From: Burkholderiales bacterium
GTDB taxonomy: Bacteria > Pseudomonadota > Gammaproteobacteria > Burkholderiales > Casimicrobiaceae
Length of the DNA: 5,745 bases
Direction of reading: 5' to 3'
Assembly (NCBI GenBank): GCA_025935435.1
Contig: JAICVH010000182.1
Span: 1-5,745 of the forward strand
Positions 1 to 5,745 of this stretch are shown one piece after another. The stretch's first letter is position 1. The number at the start of each line of letters is the position of its first letter. The notes below the pieces were generated by a model that saw nothing but the letters and a program-made list of their open reading frames with translations, made no database searches and was not told the DNA's origin. The position numbers and the translations under genes were made by a program.

Positions 1-1
1 T

Positions 2-1075
2 CACGGCCAGCCAACGCTCGTCCTCGCGCCGATGCGTGGACGCGCCGGCGTGCGCGCCGAGCAGGATCCGGTCTACGCGTGGCTGAACGAGCTCGACATT
101 GCCGAAGAGGCCGCGGAACTCGGTCGCCTGCTTTACGTTGGCGCGACACGCGCCCGCACTCGCCTGCATTTGACGGCTGTTGCAACCCCGGCGGCCGATG
201 GGTCCGGATGGAAACGCCCGGCGCGCGGCAGCGCGCTCGAGCGGCTGTGGCAAGCGCTGGAAGCGACCGGTTTCGACGCGAGCGCAGGGTCGGACTCGAG
301 TTTTCCGATTTTGGAAAAGTCGAGTCTGACCCTACTTTCGCTCGCAACGCTTGCCGCTGCCGAAAAGTCCGCTGCCACGCCCGTCGAGCGCGAGCTGGTG
401 AGACTCTCGCTCGACTGGAAGCCGCCGCCATTTCCCACGGCGTTGCCGGCGCCGCCCGGCATTGCAGCACGTATCGACGCGCCGGTGTTCGACTGGGCCG
501 ACGCCGTCGCGGCTGCCATCGGCACGGTGGCGCACCGGTTGCTGGCTCAGGTGGCCGCAGAGGGACTGGATGCCTGGGACGAACGGCGTTTGCAACGCGA
601 GCGTGAACGCATCCTCGTCGAACTCGCGAGCGAAGGCGTCGAGTCCGATCGACGCGAGCGCGCCGCGCAGCGCGTGGCGGCGGTGATCGCGCGCACGCTG
701 GCAGACCCGCGCGGCCGCTGGCTGTTTGCCCGCGAACATCGCGATGCTCGAAGCGAGTGGGCGCTGGCGGGCCTCGACGCCGGGCGCGTCGTGCACATCG
801 TCATCGACCGGAGTTTCGTCGCCGACGGGGTTCGCTACATCGTCGATTTCAAGACGGGTTCACACCTGGGCGGCGATCCGCACGCGTTTCTGCGCGAAGA
901 GTTCGCACGGTATCGTCCGCAGCTTGCGCGCTATGCCCGTATCGCAAGTGCGTACGAGCGCCGCCCGACAAGGATTGCGCTTTACCATCCACTCGTCGAC
1001 GGCGGCTGGCAGGAGGAGCCCTTCGCGGTCGACCCGGTTGCCGCCGCACCGTCGGCCAGTTCGGCGCTAAGCTAA
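2..1075 (+). CDS. AddA/RecB-like ATP-dependent helicase-nuclease, C-terminal part (start lies outside window)
   Basis: The reading frame is already open at the left edge (first whole codon at 2) and ends at TAA 1073-1075, leaving about 357 residues of a protein that should exceed 1000. Two modules are visible. First is the end of a UvrD/Rep-type helicase domain, with motif VI GRLLYVGATRARTRLHL (about 122-172) supplying the arginine finger. After a variable linker (about 200-480) comes a RecB-family PD-(D/E)XK nuclease: GTVAHRLL (His codon 533), Asp codon 806 in VIDRS, the DFK catalytic core (Asp 845, Lys 851) and QLARYA (Gln 920, Tyr 932). No key nuclease residue is missing. This architecture is that of AddA, which with AddB resects double-strand breaks before RecA loading; RecB is the alternative. 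Motif VI (YVGATRAR rather than YVALTRA) and the short tail favour AddA-like. An AddB partner would be expected upstream, outside the window. The linker holds an unusual palindrome at 286-333. Confidence 0.88.
   Translation, partial: HGQPTLVLAPMRGRAGVRAEQDPVYAWLNELDIAEEAAELGRLLYVGATRARTRLHLTAVATPAADGSGWKRPARGSALERLWQALEATGFDASAGSDSSFPILEKSSLTLLSLATLAAAEKSAATPVERELVRLSLDWKPPPFPTALPAPPGIAARIDAPVFDWADAVAAAIGTVAHRLLAQVAAEGLDAWDERRLQRERERILVELASEGVESDRRERAAQRVAAVIARTLADPRGRWLFAREHRDARSEWALAGLDAGRVVHIVIDRSFVADGVRYIVDFKTGSHLGGDPHAFLREEFARYRPQLARYARIASAYERRPTRIALYHPLVDGGWQEEPFAVDPVAAAPSASSALS
286..333. repeat. Near-perfect inverted repeat (21-base arms, 6-base loop) inside a coding region; REP-like palindrome
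   Basis: The left arm (286-306) begins agggtcggactcgag and ends ttttcc. The right arm (313-333) begins ggaaaagtcgag and ends tctgaccct. The loop is gatttt (307-312). Nineteen of 21 positions pair. One exception would be a G-U pair in RNA (292/327); the other is a G-G mismatch (300/319). A further 7-base complementary pair (gcgagcg 278-284, cgctcgc 339-345) could lengthen the base of the stem across a 1/5-base internal loop. The element is 48 bases, exactly 16 codons, and reads in frame through the linker between the helicase and nuclease domains, encoding roughly GSDSSFPILEKSSLT. It is more A/T-rich than its surroundings. No poly-U tract follows either arm, so it is not a typical intrinsic terminator. 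The GAGTCTGACCC-type arm resembles palindromes I associate with REP/RAYT systems in proteobacteria. That link is from memory and unverified; the hairpin itself is directly visible. Confidence 0.8.
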
Positions 1076-1078
1076 AAT
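1073..1078 (+). promoter_or_regulatory. Possible -10 box (TAAAAT) of a promoter for ribF and downstream genes
   Basis: TAAAAT is a good match to a sigma-70 -10 hexamer and stands out in very G/C-rich surroundings. Its first three bases are the stop codon of the helicase-nuclease gene. It lies about 80 bases before ribF, a sensible place to start the ribF-ileS-lspA-ispH transcript. The weak point is the -35: at 16-18 bases upstream the sequence is ccgtcgg-like, a poor match, and the better TTGCCG at 1038-1043 is far too distant (29-base spacer). No FMN riboswitch is apparent in the short leader (1079-1159), so control of ribF by flavin at this site is not supported. Confidence 0.3.
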
Positions 1079-1159
1079 AGCCAGCTTTTCCAAAGGGATA
1101 CCGCAGCGCGGCACGCCGTTCGCATCGCGTGACGGCCGCCTCCGTGCCGCGCGTCACAC

Positions 1160-2080
1160 GTGCGTGTACAGCGCAAACTCGCGAGCGCAGCGGACGCACC
1201 GGTCGCGCTGACGATCGGCAATTTCGATGGCGTCCATCGCGGCCACCAGGCGATGTTGTCGCGGCTGATCGAAGCGGCCGAAGACCTGCGGCTCGCGCCC
1301 GCGGTCATGACGTTCGACCCGCATCCGCGCGAGTTCTTCGCGCCGGCAGCGGCGCCGCCGCGGTTATCCACGCTCCGCGCGAAGCTCGACCTGTTCCGCG
1401 CGTACGGTGTCGCGATCACCTACGTCGCGCGCTTCAACGCGCGCCTTGCGTCGCTTACCGCAGCCGAGTTCGTTCAGACCGTGCTGGAGGACGGCGTCAA
1501 AGCGCGCTGGGTCCTGGTCGGCGACGACTTTCGGTTCGGCCGCGGTCGAGAAGGAGATCTCGCATTCTTGCGACGCACGGCGCGCAGCTTCAGCGTCGAG
1601 GCGATGCGTACCGTCGATGTCGATGGAGAACGTGCATCGAGCACGGCTGTGCGTCGAGCGCTTGCCGAGGGCGACGTCGAACACGCCGCAGCGCTGCTCG
1701 GCCGCAACTACGCGATCACCGGCCGCGTCGTTCACGGCGAAAAGCGAGGCCGCGCGTTCGGTTTTCCGACGGCGAACATCGCGCTGCGCCGCAGGCCGGC
1801 GTTGACCGGCATCTTCACCGTACGCGTGCATGGCCTGCCCGGTGGGCCACGCCCGGGTGTCGCGAGCATCGGGGTGCGGCCTACGGTGGCGACCGACGGC
1901 AAACCGCTCCTCGAAGTATTCATGCTCGATTTCGACGCCATGATTTACGGCCGGCGCATCACCGTCGAATTCCTCCACAAACTTCGTGAAGAAGCGCGTT
2001 TTGCGGACGTCGACGCGCTCGTGCAGCAGATCGGCCGCGACGTGAACGACGCGCGCGACTATTTCGCGGCACTCGGTTGA
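1160..2080 (+). CDS. ribF: Bifunctional riboflavin kinase / FMN adenylyltransferase (FAD synthetase)
   Basis: This cytoplasmic enzyme phosphorylates riboflavin to FMN and then adenylylates FMN to FAD. At 306 residues it is normal for the family. The N-terminal nucleotidyltransferase half shows TIGNFDGVHRGHQ (18-30, the HxGH-type nucleotide site), TFDPHPREFF (51-60), LVGDDFRFGRGREG (119-132) and SSTAVRRAL (160-168). The C-terminal kinase half shows GRVVHGEKRGRAFGFPTANI (188-207, with the PTAN Mg/ATP motif), GVASIGVRPTV (233-243) and LEVFMLDFDAMIYG (251-264), ending in a helical tail. The start is GTG at 1160. An in-frame TGA at 1130-1132 blocks any distant upstream start, no ATG lies between, and the first internal ATG (1253) would remove the nucleotide-binding motif. 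No convincing Shine-Dalgarno precedes the GTG. The stop is TGA 2078-2080. The gene leads the cluster that continues 53 bases later with ileS, the usual proteobacterial order. Confidence 0.97.
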   Translation: MRVQRKLASAADAPVALTIGNFDGVHRGHQAMLSRLIEAAEDLRLAPAVMTFDPHPREFFAPAAAPPRLSTLRAKLDLFRAYGVAITYVARFNARLASLTAAEFVQTVLEDGVKARWVLVGDDFRFGRGREGDLAFLRRTARSFSVEAMRTVDVDGERASSTAVRRALAEGDVEHAAALLGRNYAITGRVVHGEKRGRAFGFPTANIALRRRPALTGIFTVRVHGLPGGPRPGVASIGVRPTVATDGKPLLEVFMLDFDAMIYGRRITVEFLHKLREEARFADVDALVQQIGRDVNDARDYFAALG

Positions 2081-2117
2081 TACGACGACCGATCGGCTCG
2101 ATGTAAAAGGATTGAAC

Positions 2118-2123
2118 AGGAAG
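2118..2123 (+). promoter_or_regulatory. Ribosome binding site of ileS
   Basis: AGGAAG sits 10 bases before the ATG at 2134 and is the clearest Shine-Dalgarno in the window. It fixes the ileS start. The rest of the 53-base gap (2081-2133) shows no terminator, only a short ccgatcgg palindrome (2089-2096), so transcription from ribF probably continues into ileS. Confidence 0.75.
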
Positions 2124-2133
2124 ACCCCGATTC

Positions 2134-4983
2134 ATGCCTGACGACGCCCGGATCGATTACAAGCCGACGCTGAACTTGCCGGACACGCCGTTTCCGATGC
2201 GCGGTGACCTCGCGCGACGCGAACCAGCGTGGGTCGACGGCTGGCGCCGCAATCGTGTGTACGACGCGATTCGCGCGGCGTCGAAAGGACGGCCGCGCTT
2301 CATTCTCCACGACGGACCGCCGTACGCGAACGGCGACATCCACATCGGGCACGCGGTCAACAAGATCCTGAAGGACACGATCGTCAAGAGCCGCACGCTC
2401 GCCGGCTTCGACGTCCCGTATGTGCCGGGGTGGGATTGCCACGGCATGCCGATCGAGGTGCAGATCGAGAAAACGTACGGCAAGAACCTGTCGACGGCCG
2501 AGACGCAACGCCTGTGTCGCGCGTACGCGGCCGAGCAGATCGAGCGCCAGAAGAAGGACTTCCAGCGACTCGGTGTTCTCGGCGACTGGGACCATCCGTA
2601 CACGACGATGAACTTCCGCAACGAGGCCGACGAGATCCGTACGCTCGGCCGCCTGCTGAAGAAAGGCTATCTGTATCGCGGCCTGAAGCCCGTCAACTGG
2701 TGCTTCGATTGCCAGAGCGCGCTCGCCGAAGCCGAGGTCGAGTACGAGGACCGCGTCGACAGTGCGATCGACGTCGGCTTCCCGCTCATCGATGCTACCG
2801 AGCGCGCGAAACTCGCCGAGGCGTTTAGCCTGAAGCTGCCGCCGGACGGCCCGGTGTACGCGATGATCTGGACGACAACGCCGTGGACGATTCCCGCGAA
2901 CCAGGCGCTGAACGTGCACCCGGACGTCGTGTACGCGCTCGTCGCCACGCCGCGCGGCCAGCTGTTGATTGCGCAGGACCTGGTCGCGGCATGTCTTGGC
3001 CGCTACGGGATGACCGGTTCGATCGTCGCGACGACGCGCGGCGCAGCGCTCGAGCGTATTGCGTTCCAGCATCCGTTTCATCAGCGCGCGTCTCCGATCT
3101 ACCTCGGCGACTTCGTTACGCTCGAACAGGGCACCGGCATCGTGCACAGTTCGCCCGCGTACGGCATCGACGACTTCCTGTCGTGCCGGCGCTACGGCAT
3201 GACCGACGACGAAATCCTGAAGCCGGTGCAAGCGGATGGTCGCTTCGCCGCCGATCTGCCGTTCTTCGGCGGCATGCGCATCTGGGATGCGAACCCGCGG
3301 ATCGTCGCCAAGCTCGAGGAAACGGGCACGCTGTTCCACGCGGAGAAATTCACGCACAGCTACATGCACTGCTGGCGCCACAAGACGCCGATCATCTACC
3401 GTGCGACGACGCAATGGTTTGCCGGCATGGACGACGTGCCGGGGTTTCGCGGCGCCAAACCGGCGGAGCCGTTGCGAACGACGGCGCTCCGCGGTGTCGA
3501 CGCGACCGAGTTCTTTCCGGCGTGGGGCAAGGCGCGGCTGTCGGGAATGATCGCCAACCGCCCAGACTGGACGCTGTCGCGGCAGCGGCAGTGGGGTACG
3601 CCGCTGCCGTTTTTCGTCGACCGCACCACCGAGGAACTGCATCCGGATACGCTGGAGCTGCTGGAGCTGGCCGCCACGAAAGTCGAAGCCGGCGGCATCG
3701 AAACCTGGTTCGAATCGACGAGCGAGGATTTCGGCGTCGACGAGACGCGCTATCGCAAACTGACCGACACGCTCGACGTGTGGTTCGATTCGGGGACGAC
3801 GCATCAGACGGTGATGGGCGGCCCGGACGGGCGTCGTGCGCATGCGGGTTCGCATCCGTCGGAAACCGGATTCCCCGCGGACCTGTACCTCGAAGGATCG
3901 GATCAGCATCGCGGCTGGTTTCATTCGTCGCTGTTGACGTCGTGCATGTTGAACGGCGTGCCGCCGTACAAGGCGTTGCTGACGCACGGCTTCGCCGTCG
4001 ACGGCGAGGGCCGCAAGATGTCCAAATCGCGCGGGAACGTCGTCGTGCCGCAAAAGGTCGCCGGTACGCTCGGCGCCGAAATCCTGCGGTTGTGGGTCGG
4101 TGCGACCGACTATTCAGGCGAACTGTCCATTTCCGACGAGATCCTGAAGCGCGTCGTCGAAGGCTATCGGCGCATACGCAACACGCTGCGCTTCCTGATG
4201 GCGAATACCGCGGACTTCGATCCCGTGCGCGACGCCGTACCGCTCGGCGAACTGTTCGAGCTCGATCGCTTCGCGCTGATCAAGGCGAGGGCGATGGCCG
4301 ACGCCGTCGCGAACGACTACGCGCGCTACGAGTTTCACCTCGTCGTGCAGCGCTTGCAGACCTATTGCTCCGAAGACCTCGGGGGCTTCTACCTGGACGT
4401 GCTGAAGGATCGGCTGTACACGACGGCGGCAGCGAGCGTCGCGCGGCGCTCCGCGCAAACCGCGCTGGCGCTGATCCGCGATGCACTGCTGAAGCTGATG
4501 GCACCGATCCTGTCGTTCACCGCGGAGGAGGCGTGGCAGATTCTGCGCCCCCACGATCCAACCATTTTCGTGCACACCTGGGAAGGCATGCTGCCGTCGA
4601 TCCCGGAGGCGACGGCGCTCGCTGCACGCTGGGAGCGCATCCTTGCCGTACGCGCGATGGTGCAGAAGGAGCTCGAGGCGGTGCGGCAGGCCGGCGGCAT
4701 CGGTTCGTCGCTGCAGGCGGACGTCGAAATCGTCGCCGACGCGGAGGATTACCGCGCGCTCGCGTCGCTCGGCGATGATCTGCGTTTCGTGCTGATCACG
4801 TCGTCCGCGCGCGTGACACGCGGCAATGCGCTGACGATCAGCGTTTCTTCGAGCGCGCATCCCAAGTGCGAGCGCTGCTGGCATTGGCGCAGTGACGTCG
4901 GCCGCGATGCCGCGCATCCCGGATTGTGCGGGCGGTGCATCGCCAATTTGTACGGGGCCGGTGAAGTACGCAGTCGCGCCTGA
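2134..4983 (+). CDS. ileS: Isoleucyl-tRNA synthetase (class I, zinc-binding bacterial type)
   Basis: This enzyme charges tRNA-Ile with isoleucine in the cytoplasm and edits misactivated valine. Its 949 residues are close to the roughly 940 of the E. coli enzyme. Along the chain are GPPYANGDIHIGH (61-73, HIGH at 70-73) and the editing domain CP1 with WTTTPWTIPAN (246-256) and GTGIVHSSPAYGIDDF (333-348). His338 and Asp347 match the positions I recall as essential for editing in E. coli. Next come WTLSRQRQWG (479-488), DVWFDSG (548-554), YLEGSDQHRGWF (585-596) and KMSKS (628-632). An anticodon-binding region starts near RNTLRFLMANTADF (682-695). The C-terminal zinc knuckle has Cys912, Cys915, Cys932 and Cys935. 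Every catalytic and editing signature looks intact, with no frameshift. The ATG is supported by AGGAAG 10 bases upstream. Long open frames overlapping it in other frames are codon-bias shadows. The TGA stop is followed 9 bases later by lspA. Confidence 0.99.
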   Translation: MPDDARIDYKPTLNLPDTPFPMRGDLARREPAWVDGWRRNRVYDAIRAASKGRPRFILHDGPPYANGDIHIGHAVNKILKDTIVKSRTLAGFDVPYVPGWDCHGMPIEVQIEKTYGKNLSTAETQRLCRAYAAEQIERQKKDFQRLGVLGDWDHPYTTMNFRNEADEIRTLGRLLKKGYLYRGLKPVNWCFDCQSALAEAEVEYEDRVDSAIDVGFPLIDATERAKLAEAFSLKLPPDGPVYAMIWTTTPWTIPANQALNVHPDVVYALVATPRGQLLIAQDLVAACLGRYGMTGSIVATTRGAALERIAFQHPFHQRASPIYLGDFVTLEQGTGIVHSSPAYGIDDFLSCRRYGMTDDEILKPVQADGRFAADLPFFGGMRIWDANPRIVAKLEETGTLFHAEKFTHSYMHCWRHKTPIIYRATTQWFAGMDDVPGFRGAKPAEPLRTTALRGVDATEFFPAWGKARLSGMIANRPDWTLSRQRQWGTPLPFFVDRTTEELHPDTLELLELAATKVEAGGIETWFESTSEDFGVDETRYRKLTDTLDVWFDSGTTHQTVMGGPDGRRAHAGSHPSETGFPADLYLEGSDQHRGWFHSSLLTSCMLNGVPPYKALLTHGFAVDGEGRKMSKSRGNVVVPQKVAGTLGAEILRLWVGATDYSGELSISDEILKRVVEGYRRIRNTLRFLMANTADFDPVRDAVPLGELFELDRFALIKARAMADAVANDYARYEFHLVVQRLQTYCSEDLGGFYLDVLKDRLYTTAAASVARRSAQTALALIRDALLKLMAPILSFTAEEAWQILRPHDPTIFVHTWEGMLPSIPEATALAARWERILAVRAMVQKELEAVRQAGGIGSSLQADVEIVADAEDYRALASLGDDLRFVLITSSARVTRGNALTISVSSSAHPKCERCWHWRSDVGRDAAHPGLCGRCIANLYGAGEVRSRA

Positions 4984-4992
4984 CGACAGCAA

Positions 4993-5511
4993 ATGAACAC
5001 CAGCGTCCTGCGCACTGCACCCTCCGCCGCGAATCTTCGCTGGCTATGGCTGGCGTTCGCCGTCATCGTCGTCGATCAGCTGACGAAACACTGGGTCCTC
5101 GCGGTGTTTCGGCCCGGCGAGCAGCTGACGCTGACGCCGTTCGCGAGCCTCGTGCTTGCCTTCAATCGCGGTGCCGCGTTCAGCTTCCTGGCTGGGGAGG
5201 ACGGCTGGCAGCGCTGGCTATTCACGCTGATTGCAATCGGCGCATGCGCCGCGATGCTCTGGTTCATGTGGCGCGGCGGTCGCGCGCTGTTTTGCGCGGG
5301 ACTCGCCCTGATCATCGGCGGCGCGCTCGGCAACCTCTACGACCGGCTGGCGCTCGGCCACGTCGTCGACTTCATGCTGCTGCACTACCGCGATTGGTAT
5401 TACCCGGCGTTCAACGTCGCGGACAGCGCAATCACCGTGGGTGCCGCCGCACTCATTGTCGACAGCTTTCGTGAACGACGCTCGTCAGAGCGCCGCGACC
5501 GAGGTCGCTGA
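4993..5511 (+). CDS. lspA: Lipoprotein signal peptidase (signal peptidase II)
   Basis: This inner-membrane aspartyl protease removes signal peptides from diacylglyceryl-modified prolipoproteins just before the lipobox cysteine. Its 172 residues are typical of the family. Four hydrophobic segments can be seen at about residues 16-36, 73-92, 97-113 and 138-157. Family motifs are DQLTK (28-32), FNRGAAFSF (57-65), GGALGNLYDRL (109-119), HVVDF (123-127) and FNVADSAI (140-147). Asp126 and Asp144 correspond to the catalytic pair. The C-terminus is a short, strongly basic tail (RERRSSERRDRGR) that should face the cytoplasm. The start is ATG 4993: the ileS stop (TGA 4981) is in the same frame only three sense codons upstream, so no earlier start exists. 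No good Shine-Dalgarno precedes it, which suggests translation coupled to the end of ileS. ispH begins on the base after the stop. Confidence 0.98.
   Translation: MNTSVLRTAPSAANLRWLWLAFAVIVVDQLTKHWVLAVFRPGEQLTLTPFASLVLAFNRGAAFSFLAGEDGWQRWLFTLIAIGACAAMLWFMWRGGRALFCAGLALIIGGALGNLYDRLALGHVVDFMLLHYRDWYYPAFNVADSAITVGAAALIVDSFRERRSSERRDRGR
5501..5504 (+). promoter_or_regulatory. Ribosome binding site of ispH, inside the end of lspA
   Basis: GAGG lies 7 bases before the ispH ATG at 5512 and within the last codons of lspA. Together with the zero-base gap between the two genes, it points to tight translational coupling. Confidence 0.5.
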
Positions 5512-5745
5512 ATGGACGTTCTGCTTGCCAACCCACGCGGCTTCTGTGCCGGCGTCGATCGCGCGATTGCCATCGTCGAGCAGGCGCTCGCGCAATTCGG
5601 CGCGCCGATCTACGTTCGCCATGAAGTCGTGCACAACCGCTTCGTGGTCGACGACTTGAAACGGAAGGGCGCAGTTTTCGTCGAGGAACTCAACGAAGTG
5701 CCCGACGGCGGGACGGTGATCTTCAGTGCGCACGGCGTATCGAAA
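5512..5745 (+). CDS. ispH: 4-hydroxy-3-methylbut-2-enyl diphosphate reductase, N-terminal part (continues past window)
   Basis: IspH is the [4Fe-4S] enzyme of the last MEP-pathway step, reducing HMBPP to isopentenyl and dimethylallyl diphosphate in the cytoplasm. Only the first 78 codons of an expected 310 or so are present; the frame is open to the right edge. The N-terminus MDVLLANPRGFCAGVDRAI is characteristic. Cys12 is the first iron-sulfur cluster ligand, His41 (HEVVHN, 37-42) and His74 (FSAHGVS, 71-77) bind the substrate diphosphate, and all three numbers agree with those known for E. coli IspH. The ATG directly follows the lspA TGA (5509-5511), with GAGG 7 bases upstream. In E. coli the peptidyl-prolyl isomerase gene fkpB lies between lspA and ispH; here it is absent from this position. 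Confidence 0.97.
   Translation, partial: MDVLLANPRGFCAGVDRAIAIVEQALAQFGAPIYVRHEVVHNRFVVDDLKRKGAVFVEELNEVPDGGTVIFSAHGVSK

Noticed and set aside
286..345. The palindrome as an intrinsic terminator
   Set aside because: No run of T follows the stem on either strand, and it lies in the middle of an intact gene.
314..369. Direct repeat gaaaagtc at 314-321 and 362-369, exactly 48 bases apart, both encoding Glu-Lys-Ser
   Set aside because: The spacing equals the palindrome length, suggesting a duplication, but the rest of the two 48-base blocks does not align beyond chance.
1076..1159. FMN riboswitch ahead of ribF
   Set aside because: The leader is only about 84 bases and I cannot find the conserved multi-stem RFN sequence blocks.
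2089..2096. Palindrome ccgatcgg between ribF and ileS as an operator
   Set aside because: Eight bases with no flanking symmetry are common in GC-rich DNA, and no second site is visible.
3652..3669. Tandem 9-base repeat ctggagctg in ileS
   Set aside because: Two copies encoding Leu-Glu-Leu in a helix are expected by chance in this codon usage.
2059..4053. A 664-residue open frame on the minus strand, antisense to ileS and the end of ribF
   Set aside because: It mirrors ileS codons in a high-GC genome. The translation is Arg/Val/Ala/Asp-rich low-complexity sequence with no recognisable domain, while the + strand frame encodes an unmistakable IleS.
2883..4778. A 631-residue + strand open frame inside ileS
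   Set aside because: It is a shifted-frame shadow, extremely Arg/Ala-rich, with no motif and wholly contained in ileS.
4114..4992. A 292-residue minus-strand open frame at the end of ileS
   Set aside because: It is another codon-bias shadow opposite the anticodon-binding and zinc regions of IleS.

Overview
The window is high-GC DNA (roughly two thirds G+C by eye), densely coding and entirely on the + strand. It looks like a betaproteobacterium. The gene order ribF-ileS-lspA-ispH is a proteobacterial housekeeping cluster. The IleS sequence carries variants I associate with Burkholderiales and related groups, such as HSSPAYGIDDF in the editing domain, WTLSRQRQWG, and the CERCW zinc knuckle. 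This assignment rests on motif recognition, not on a search.

Layout: (1) Positions 2-1075 hold the C-terminal part of an AddA/RecB-like helicase-nuclease whose start lies before the window. It shows helicase motif VI, then a linker, then a RecB-type PD-(D/E)XK nuclease domain. (2) Its stop codon overlaps an A/T-rich TAAAAT that may be the -10 box of a promoter for the following genes, and an 84-base leader follows. (3) ribF (1160-2080, GTG start) encodes the bifunctional riboflavin kinase/FAD synthetase. (4) After 53 bases with a good Shine-Dalgarno, ileS (2134-4983) encodes isoleucyl-tRNA synthetase, complete with active-site, editing and zinc motifs. (5) lspA (4993-5511) encodes signal peptidase II. 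(6) ispH begins on the very next base (5512) and runs off the window after 78 codons.

From ribF on, the genes are tightly packed and probably co-transcribed. They supply FMN/FAD, charged isoleucyl-tRNA, lipoprotein maturation and the last step of the MEP isoprenoid pathway. They share an operon by history and housekeeping status, not one pathway. The upstream helicase-nuclease belongs to DNA double-strand-break repair and looks like a separate unit.

I see no complete mobile element, RNA gene, CRISPR array or clear terminator, and no intergenic stretch over 300 bases. The one structure the genes do not explain is a near-perfect 21-base inverted repeat with a 6-base loop (286-333). It sits in frame inside the helicase-nuclease linker and resembles a REP-like palindrome that has become part of a protein. 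Apart from that, this is an ordinary housekeeping region.
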